NCBI RefSeq assembly: GCF_001949145.1
Contig: NW_019091364.1
Location: 2,890,916 to 2,954,915 of the forward strand
Direction of reading: 5' to 3'
Source of the DNA: Acanthaster planci
Taxonomy: Eukaryota; Echinodermata; Asteroidea; Valvatida; Acanthasteridae
DNA: 64,000 bases
Below are positions 55,512 through 64,000 of the stretch, piece after piece. The notes under the pieces are model-generated. The model searched no databases. It saw nothing but the letters and a program-made list of their open reading frames with translations, and was not told the DNA's origin. Positions within the stretch are counted from its first letter, which is position 1, and every line of letters begins with the position of its first letter. The position numbers were made by a program, and so were the translations under genes.

Positions 55512-55633
55512 CATAATGACGTCACGCTTTGCTTATGCGTGAACTGTCCACTTTCCTACGTGGACTTGACGGATCGCATCCACCTCACCGCCACAGGAAA
55601 CCTCACATGTAAACAAAGCGTGACGTCATTGTG
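55512..55633. repeat. Inverted repeat with TGACGTCA in each arm
   Basis: CATAATGACGTCACGCTTTG (55512-55531) is the inverse, with one mismatch, of CAAAGCGTGACGTCATTGTG (55614-55633). The spacer is 82 bp. Each arm contains TGACGTCA, the cAMP-response-element palindrome. Confidence 0.8.
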
Positions 55634-58315
55634 CTATGCGCCAATTCTTCTTGCCATTTGCAGCGGGGGGGGGGGCGCTTATGTTGCGTTCAAACATTGG
55701 TCTATAGCGACTGCTTCATTAAGACTGTTTATATGCGCCAATAATTTTTTTATATATCAGCATGCAGGCTATCTTCCGATTTCGAAGTCAGTAAATTATG
55801 CAAGTGTAGGCCTCTTTACCACGAGGAAACTATTCATACATATCGGTGGTATCGGCTTTCTTGGTGTTGCATCCACACTTCACCCTGCAAGGTGCATGCT
55901 CAAATCTAACGGGCTACCCTGGGGATAAACTGACGCGATCCATCTCAGCACACCAGTGATTAAAGAGATGGGTGATTCCCTCGCGAGATGACCCACACCT
56001 CAGATCCCAGAAAACACATCCTGCACCCGTCGGATGTCTCTATAAACTGGAAGCCATAAAGTCGTCAGCTGAGACCAGGCTTGTTGCACGTTTTAGCTCC
56101 TATTCTCTCATGTGACCAGTGTTTATTACGTTATAAAAATCCCGGTCACGATCCTTACCTGCAAGGAAAGCAGTCACTATTTTCACTATTATTTTGTTCG
56201 AGGCTATTGACTTTGAAGACTGTGAGCGCTGATCCTGGGAATCCAACACGCGAGGATGAAGCTAAGGTGAATTCTTTGGGGACAATGAAGTTTCACCTAA
56301 CCGATGTTGCAAAGCATCTATTCAACGATGGCAAATATAGCATACTACATACGGCATTGACAAACTTCGTAATGACCGCAAAAGCCGACCCCATCGCAAC
56401 TTTGAAGACATTATCACGAAGAACTAAATATGACGGATGACATTTATTTATGAACCAGCCCCCCCCTTAATTTTTTTCTCTTGTATTTTTCTCGAAATTC
56501 TGCATTAAAAATCTTACCTAAACACTCTTTATTATTGAATTGAAACCGATGCCTAATTTACCAAAAAAAAAAACCTTGGCAAAATTAAGATGCTAAAGAG
56601 AATTGTGCCTCATTCCAGAGCGATCTCCTTGTGAATTACCGAGCAAAATTGATCAATGAGTCTATGAGATATATAGGTTAATGACTCTACTGGAAAATTA
56701 GGCGAGATTCAGGAAAACCCTTTAGATAATATCGCTAACCAGGCCGTCCGAAGAGTAAACGTTTTTATACACCATCAAGGGTTCGTGATCATATCTTTCG
56801 TCGGTGTTTTAGCAAGCAGACGGTCAAGAACTCTTCCCTTCTTTTGTGGGTATTTCTCTAACTAAATCAAAGTTTATTCGTTGGAAAAACGAATCTGGAA
56901 TACTAAACTTGTCTCTTCTGTTTCCATGCCCACACAAGAGGAATTACGTTGTTACAGATAAAAAATCGATGAAAAAATCTCGCAAGAAAACCTTTCCTGT
57001 TTCGTCCGACCACGTGGAAATTGCTTCCTTTGTTTTTCCATGGTTCGAATTGACAGTATGTGCATCATCAGCGTAACCATTTTGAAAACTTCTGAAAACA
57101 TGAGTATTCGTCTTAAAAGAATTAACCCGCATTAATTAATTCACAGCCCGTAAAGTCTCCAGCGATCGAAAATACCATGTGAAAACACCTCATCTGTCTG
57201 TGCATGTAGGCCCTCGTCTTGTTGCCCATCACCTGAAATAGAATTCGATTTGTATACTCCTACCTTTAAAAAAATATTGCATTAATAGAGACATCTCAGG
57301 CAGCATTTTGTGTTGTTTAAAAAGAAAACAACGACCCAAAATGTTTTTGAAGTGCGGAATGCTGTTAAATGCAATTTTTATCGTTTTGTGTTTGCAGAAT
57401 AAAAAAGCAATTTTCTTGCGTGTCAGTCAACCGCTGAGCAGACTATAAGGAGACAAGATTTCTGGTAAGTGATGTTTGTCCGTACTGCCACTGGCGGCTC
57501 CCCATCAATTCCAAGGGGAGTCCTGCTGGCGATAAATGCAAAGGTACTTTATCACCCTCTGAAACGTTTATACCTACAACGACAGATAGGAGGAAAAGTG
57601 TGAATAACCCCACTGCATAATTTTTGAAATGTGTGTGCCGTTGGTTCTAGTGCCCTCGTCAAAGTGAAAAATTTAACATTCTGATGTCTGGCACATCTAA
57701 ATCTCTCCAAAGCCAAATCTGATGAAGGACTCTTAATTGAACAACAGGTGCTGAACCAGATTTGCCGTTTAGAATGCAGCAGCAGGCCTGCGATATAAAG
57801 AGATACACAGTGTACAGTATCCTTACTGGATTAGAACAGACACCCCATAATAAGAACTTCAAGACGAAAGTCTCTCGCCCTCTTAGGGCGCATGTGCGCA
57901 GACACTAAAATGTGGTGGTGAAAAACGACACGCGCCTCAACATTTTACATTGACATGACGTAAACTGCTTGGTATGGCAATTACGGGCTGTTCTAGCTAG
58001 CGTCACACAGGAGAAATGGAAAGCATAACTAGGACACACTCAACCTCGGCAGTTAGTCTGTGACGTCATACGTAACGAGCACGCTGATTGGCAAGAGCCC
58101 GTGCTGTAGCTTCAGAAAAAATCGCTTACGTCTCTAAACACAGCGGCTCATCAACCTGTCAACATGGTTTGTCGTCCCTACTATGTGTGCTTTTTCCGCG
58201 CGAAATTCCGTTTACCACGCGCCGTGTAACCTGTAAACTCAAAAGCGTTCCGGCTGGCTAACTTCCCAAAACAATTGCCTTGTGCTTGCTTTTCTCCAGC
58301 GTAGTTAGTACAGCC
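55634..58315. other. Noncoding stretch, nothing recognised
   Basis: Open frames of 119-147 codons around 55485-56440 show no domain signature. A poly-G run lies at 55665-55673. Confidence 0.4.
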
Positions 58316-58465
58316 TATGTGAGTAACCCGTGTGTTAATTGTACCAGATGATTTATCAATGTTCATTAATCTGTGCAGAACAATTGAAGATATGTGAGTA
58401 ACCCGTGTGTTAATTGTACCAGATGATTTATCAATGTTCATTAATCTGTGCAGAACAATTGAAGA
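58316..58465. repeat. Perfect 75-bp tandem duplication
   Basis: Units 58316-58390 and 58391-58465 are identical base for base, from TATGTGAGTAACCCGTGTG to ACAATTGAAGA. The lack of any difference means a very recent duplication or an assembly artefact. Confidence 0.97.
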
Positions 58466-60067
58466 AATCATAATTGATTCAATGATTTATCATTGAAAGC
58501 GATTCAAGAAGCAGTCATATAGGCGAAAGTGGAAAAGACAGTGTGAGTGAAGGTTGAAATATACCAATACACCAAGCTCAAGGCTCTGTACCAAGCTAAA
58601 AGACCTGTACTGATAAGGAGTATTACATTCAGGGGCTAGAATATAGAGGCTGTTAACATCGAGAAGAGCGTATCTAAATTGAAGCCTTTTTCTGATGGAA
58701 ATTGCTGTCAGAATTCTCATGCAATTCTTATTGCCAAATTGCGCAGGCGAGGGTAGTTCCCCAGAGAAGCGTAGTCGGTAGTTAATTGCAAAACTAACTC
58801 CAAATTATCCCTGCCGTGTGGTTCGAATCAGCTTTGTTAGTTCCTCTTCCCCCGGGGCCGTTTTGTTAGTATGTTCCCGTCCTCGGGCGAAAAGAGTTCC
58901 GTTTTCTTCCCCTAGGAATAGGGGATGTTATTGCGGGTGGCGGGTAGGATCAGACACCGGCAAGGGCGGATTAACAGTGGAAACCTTCCAGGGAACCGGC
59001 GAAACGCAGACTTTTCCTACTCCCCGGCGGATGATTTGAGCCACGTCAAGAAAAGCTAGTAAGTTGTCCCTCCACGGGACCATGGACGAAAAGCTTGCAC
59101 GTTTCCATGGAAACTCGAGGATAGCCTTGTCTAAAGTGCGAAGGAATTTCATACAGACACAGGCTGTCTTTACTTGCCACTGAAATGAAGATGCACCCCC
59201 CTCAGTGCCCCCCCCCATTTTGGCCGGGGACTCTAAGGTCTGCATAAGCCGAATCCTGTTCCACCGAGGGTAGAAACTTGTGTGATTTCTGTTACTAAAA
59301 GGGGAACATTGACTAACAGACAGTGTGAGAGGGCTTGAACTGAGCAAAACAAATGCCTGTTCAGTGGATCTGCCCTTTAAAAAAAAAAAATTAAAGGCCG
59401 TTTCCCAAATCTTGGATTCGGCACACGCTGTGGCTGAATTCAGACGCCCTTTTGACCAAATGGAAATACTAGCGATATTACAAACCCTGCTTTGCACGGC
59501 ATTGTATCTGATGCTTCCGAAGCTGAAAGTGCTTTTGTATTGAAACACCCGTGTGGGAAGTCTCAAATTCCGTAAACTTAGATCGGACCGGATACTGAAG
59601 CCACAGTCGGTTGGCAAGTCGGTTCGCAGAAGTTTCGGTAATTCTGGATGCCTGAAGATCGAAAGAAAAACCTGTCGAACTAAATGTAGAGACGCGCAGG
59701 ACACACAATACTATGGAATATAGTCAAGCTTTGTGCGATGACTACTTGAACACAAAATGTTGCGACTGGAAGATATCTTGTAAATCTTCTATGAAAGTCA
59801 AAATGCCTGGTGTAAGGCTGCCTTAAAGCTGAAAGGGATGTTTCAAGCCTTCCCTGTGTTATCATAACACCACATTGGTTCGTGCCAAATGTAAGGACGA
59901 CTAGTATTCCCTACATTCACATCTGTTATGACATGAACAGTCGAACTACGTAAATGGCAATCTATAAAGGCAAATAGCGAATCTCTTATAAATGTACTCC
60001 AAGAGAAAGGGGGGGGGGGATTCCAAAAGAGCGAAAATCACTCGAAATGAGGGGCCATTATAAACGA
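58466..60067. other. Noncoding stretch with the window's longest open frame
   Basis: The minus strand is open for 258 codons at 58928-59704. The translation has no recognisable domain, contains a FNFFFLK segment made by a poly-A run, and overlaps open frames on the other strand. I do not call it a gene. Confidence 0.4.
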
Positions 60068-60262
60068 CAACTCTTTTTCGAGTTGTCCTTTATTTGGCTC
60101 CTTGGCAGAGTGAAAATATTTCTCTTTTCGAGGGGTTTTCAATCTTTTTAGAGTGGGTTTTATTCTTTCTAGTGTCGTTTTTACTCTTTACAGTTGTTGT
60201 TTACAGAGAATTCACTCTTTTTAAGAGTGATTTTTTCACTCTTTGGCCTTTAGAGAGTAATT
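60068..60262. repeat. Degenerate array of ACTCTTTTTAGAGTG hairpin motifs
   Basis: CACTCTTTTTAAGAGTG and looser forms (AACTCTTTTTCGAGTT, ATCTTTTTAGAGTGGG, CACTCTTTGGCCTTTAGAGAG) recur roughly every 22-30 bp. Each is a small inverted repeat separated by T-rich sequence. Confidence 0.55.
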
Positions 60263-62569
60263 GGGAGAAGGAGGTTCTCAATTTATAAATATTTTAATCA
60301 ACTCATGATTTCTGTAGACTAGGCCAAAAGTTAAACTTGCATTGAGCCTCGATTTACCATCGATCCATTCTAAAACGGAGTCTTAGAATACCTGCAATTA
60401 GAAGTGTGTTATTCAAGTATCAATGATATTTTTTCACTTAAGGTATAGATGCAATGAATCATTGTTTGTAAAAATATTTCGAAAGGACAGAAGCATCGCG
60501 GCGCCTCTCGTGTGCTTTCCCGAAAGACGAACTCAGGATGTGTTTATCAAACAAGTGTAAACACTCAAGTATATATAGTGCTTGCACAAACAGTTTGGTT
60601 TGCGAAGCCATTTTCAATATGGAAAGGTCGAAGGGGAACTATCGCCAATTGCCCAACAGTGACCGTTGTGGTTAATGCCTTTGGCCGGGAGCCTCGGTGG
60701 GATCTAAGATGTTTGGCACTTTACCTACATTTGTTGAGTTACGGTTGGCTTTCGGTATTGGTATTACACAGACATCACTTCTGTCGACGTAAACCATTTC
60801 AAGTGTCGACTTTTAACCTGCTGGCGAAAACTACCTATAGAAGGCTACATGTAACGGCACATTTGGTACACCGCAAGAGTTAGCTTTCGTTAGGAAAACG
60901 AAATGTGAGAAATCGGTTTTTTAAAGAAACATTAAAATAGCCGCGGAGTGAATTCGATCATTACTCATTCCACTTCTGTAAACCAAGTCGGCTGGCAAAG
61001 GCCAGGCGGCATCATTCGGTGCATTAAAGCAAAGTAAAATATGGAGAACCAAGTCAACATGCAGAACATAAAACGATACTTTGCAGACCTTTGGAGAACG
61101 TTCCAATTAAACCATAAATCTTCGTTCAAAATTACCCAAGTGGGGGAGGATTTTACTCTCCTTCTTTGTCGGAATTTCAGTACTGATTTTGAAAGCGTAA
61201 CGACTACGCAGAAACATCTGTACCGTGTATCATTTTTTTCCCATCAAAACTAAAATTAAACCAAAAGAAGTGTGGAATGAAACGGATTAGAGGTTTTTCA
61301 CACCACTAGCCTTTCATATTCAGGCTGTCTCCAAAACTCCTACGTGTATCGTCAGCAAGTCTGCAGCATCCCGATGATTGTGGCACGTCCTTATATGCTC
61401 TGTTGTGCAACACTTATCCTCTAATGGCTACTTAAGATCTAAAGATGAATTATTTTGACGCGTTCCGAAATCTCGTAAATAATACCAAGTGTCAATTCCA
61501 GTCATTTGAATTTATAACATTTTTCACAGGGGATGGCAACCTTAGAATAGAGTTTTTTCATAACACGTACCAAGGTATTTGATTCTGTGTTGTCGCAGCC
61601 GCGTTTTCAGTGAATAATGAAATCCCACCATTGAAGAAGTTTGCTTTTCCCCCAGCTTTTTACTGGGTCTATTTACGACGCATTGCGTCACCATTTCCGC
61701 ATGCATAGCAAAATACGATGGTTACAGCCACCGCATCCCATGGTGTCGTCACTCTCTGCCACTGTAGGATACGGTAAGACGTGACAGGCAACCTAAGGAA
61801 AGAAGTCGCGTCGTGTTGTCACAGCACCCCTTGCATTGGTGATGCAAGTGTGTCGTAAATTGTACACCATGGCACCTGATATGAAATGGTCCGAGCATAT
61901 TCGGATGTAAGGCGGGGTCCTCTCAGGAATGTTACCCGAGATGTGTGACAGCCATTCTGTCAATCTTTTCTGCTACAGTTCGCGGGTCGCGTCACCTTCT
62001 CACGTCAATAATACCGCATGTAGAAAAACGTGACTGTTTAACGATTTCTCCTGTTTCCGCATTCAAATACAGCGCACAATTTCACCATGTTGGCAGGGCA
62101 TAAATGCATCGATGGGGCCTCTTACATAAACATACCGTTCGTGTGACGTTAAATCTACAAAAGCGTCCTGTTTGCAGTACGATGTAATCCAATATGGCCA
62201 AAACAAATCGGTGACGTCATCAAACTTGGGTCTATACGAGACGTCAAATATATAAGAACAGCGCATTCTGATTGACACTGATTCCAGAACGTGCAGTTTT
62301 TCATCAGCTAATGAGACACAGACGATGGCACTGTAAGTGGTAAAAACCAAACAGTGACCCGGTCAATACATGTGGCCCCCACAGTCAGGACAATAACGTT
62401 CGGTCTGCCACAGGATCCGTCGATGTATTAGGGGGAAAAAAACGATTTCTTTGACATGGGTAGCATTTGAAACTTAAGAAAAAGTATCATAAAACGATTA
62501 ATTTGACATTATTTTAAATAATGACCTTTTTAAAAACCCCTAAATTCGTATTCCGATACACGTTTTGAT
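60263..62569. other. Noncoding stretch, nothing recognised
   Basis: Open frames reach 123 codons (60512-60883, plus) with no domain I recognise. Confidence 0.4.
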
Positions 62570-63080
62570 GGTTTTATTATTATTATCATTATTGGTTTAT
62601 TAAAAACCTGCTAAATTGCAGACAGATGGCTCAATTTAGAGACAGTTTACAAACATTAAAATATAAACAAACTGGTACAGACTGAAATAAAAAAAACAAT
62701 AAGTAAAATTACAAATATGAATCACATACAACATTTATCCATAAAATACAGAATAAAAGAGGTCAGCTAAAATATTACATACAAGACAAGGACACAGCAA
62801 ATGCACAAAAAATTAAACACACAAATCCAATTAAACATTTTACAACAAATTTAAAACATGGATTAAGAAAAGACGATTATGATGATGATAATGATGGAGG
62901 TGCATTCAGAGCGTCATTAACAAGTCTATTAAAATATTGGACCGGACTATTTTTGAGGAGATTAGTTTTGCATGTTACTTCGTAAAGAGTTCTTTTAGAC
63001 CTTAGTTTCATAGGATGAGGGCTTTTTGATTTGACAAACCACTCATTAAGCTTATTTGATTTGTTGAGGTAGAAAAGCTC
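62570..63080 (-). mobile_element. Probable LINE 3' end with truncated C-terminus
   Basis: On the minus strand 63080-62877 is open: ELFYLNKSNKLNEWFVKSKS, later RSKRTLYEVTCK and PVQYFNRLVNDALNAPP, then a stop. The order of a basic stretch and a YFNRLVNxxLN block resembles the end of non-LTR reverse-transcriptase proteins. A 3' untranslated part follows for about 300 bp and ends in an A/T-rich tail of AATAATGATAATAATAATAA type at 62570. A last exon of a host gene is the alternative. Confidence 0.45.
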
Positions 63081-63126
63081 TTATCAAAATACAGTGTGTA
63101 TCAAGCTCGAGCCGTGACTATTATAC

Positions 63127-63212
63127 AAATAGTGACTGCTTCCAGTTATAGTTAACCTAGCCTCCTGCGGCCCAACGTGATCCACTGAGTGTTCTGCTTA
63201 TAGATCACCGAC
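63127..63212. mobile_element. Foldback element M3, partial copy
   Basis: AAATAGTGACTGCTTCC, GTTAACCTAGCCTCC and GTGATCCACTGAG match the left arm of the element at 22591-22752, and GATCACCGA matches part of its right arm. The outer right arm is gone. Confidence 0.6.
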
Positions 63213-64000
63213 ATCATGACTGACCAAGTGCTAGTCGAAAGGCATTCCCTGTTTTACCGAGCATGACAAAAGTATACGCATAACAGCCAAAGTAAATATG
63301 CCAATAACATCTAAATAACTTGGCACCTGGATTAGTGTGCAAATACATTGTAAATATTCCCAAGTGCTATACAAAGCTATAGGTTCAAACATTTCGGGTG
63401 ACTAGTAAATTTCAAAAAGTTTCTTAATCAAAGATAGAAGTGCATTTTAATAGCATTTAAATTAAATTGCTCAGTTTTTGTTCCTTGATATTTTTATACA
63501 TTCATTAATAATAGCTCACGTTTCTTAATTTGTTTGAACAGTAGTTTAATCTTCTCAGTACATCTTAGATGTTCTGTCGTATCCTCGTTATTTTCTATGG
63601 ATTGTACAGCAGTTAGTCACGTTCCAGGAGCATCATGCTTAAAGCAACATGAACTGAAAATCTGCTTACCGGAGAAGCTAAGCTTAAGTTCGATACGTTC
63701 CGAAGGAAGCTAAGTGACTGACGTAGTAAAATATTCACGGAATTGCCAATCGTGGAAAGCTAAAAAGTCTTGAACCCTTCTTAGTTCGCCTTAATATGGG
63801 TCATCTATACCCTTGGCACCCTGCCCCAGTTCTTCCTTTAGTCTGCCTTTGGGTCCTCTTTACCATTGGCACCCATGTTTACCCATCCACACCCCTATCA
63901 GTACTGCCACACCTGAGTAAGTTTACCCCCTACGCATCACCGAGCCAGCCTAATCCCTTCTCCAGAGTTCCTGCCTTCACGCATCATCGGATTAATCCCT
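63213..64000. other. Noncoding stretch, C-rich at the end
   Basis: From about 63780 the plus strand becomes C/T-rich with loose recurrences of TACCC and GGCACCC. No exon was recognised before the window ends. Confidence 0.35.

Noticed and set aside
58316-58465. CRISPR-like direct repeats
   Set aside because: Only two adjacent units without spacers, in animal DNA.
58181-58471. Minus-strand frame with a 25-residue internal repeat
   Set aside because: This is the translation of the 75-bp tandem duplication. Nothing else supports coding.

Overview
This is a window of animal nuclear DNA: GT-AG introns, AT-rich noncoding sequence, microsatellites, LINE and tRNA-SINE debris and several palindromic miniature elements. 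No bacterial operon, rRNA, tRNA gene or CRISPR array is visible. I recognise one real gene. It is a class B1 (secretin-family) G-protein-coupled receptor on the + strand, and its motifs fit the pigment-dispersing factor (PDF) receptor branch best. PDF-type receptors are known from protostomes and some invertebrate deuterostomes, so the source is probably an invertebrate such as a lophotrochozoan, hemichordate or lancelet. I cannot fix the phylum.

Layout. 1-15891 is 5' noncoding DNA with two copies of a dispersed repeat (called R1 here), two long palindromes, a degenerate 31-bp repeat array and a (TA)n tract. 15892-36255 holds twelve coding exons, read by hand, whose splice phases all agree. 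They give 420 residues: five of the six cysteines of the hormone-binding domain, seven membrane segments and a short tail ending in a stop. The 5' exon or exons (signal peptide and first cysteine) were not found. Two introns are large (about 6.2 and 7.8 kb) and carry R1 copies, tRNA-derived SINEs, a foldback element, a LINE remnant and a 162-bp tandem duplication.

36256-64000 has no gene I can support. It holds a tandem pair and a third copy of a roughly 365-bp foldback element (M1), two copies of a second palindromic family (M2), one more R1 copy, a partial copy of a third foldback family (M3), a perfect 75-bp tandem duplication, several degenerate arrays and a second LINE-like 3' end on the minus strand.

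The receptor would sit in the plasma membrane, bind an amidated neuropeptide and signal mainly through Gs/cAMP, as PDF receptors do. Nothing else here is an obvious partner. The most unusual content is the repeat biology: at least four small families, each with several copies, and two R1 copies placed 60-75 bp upstream of receptor splice acceptors.
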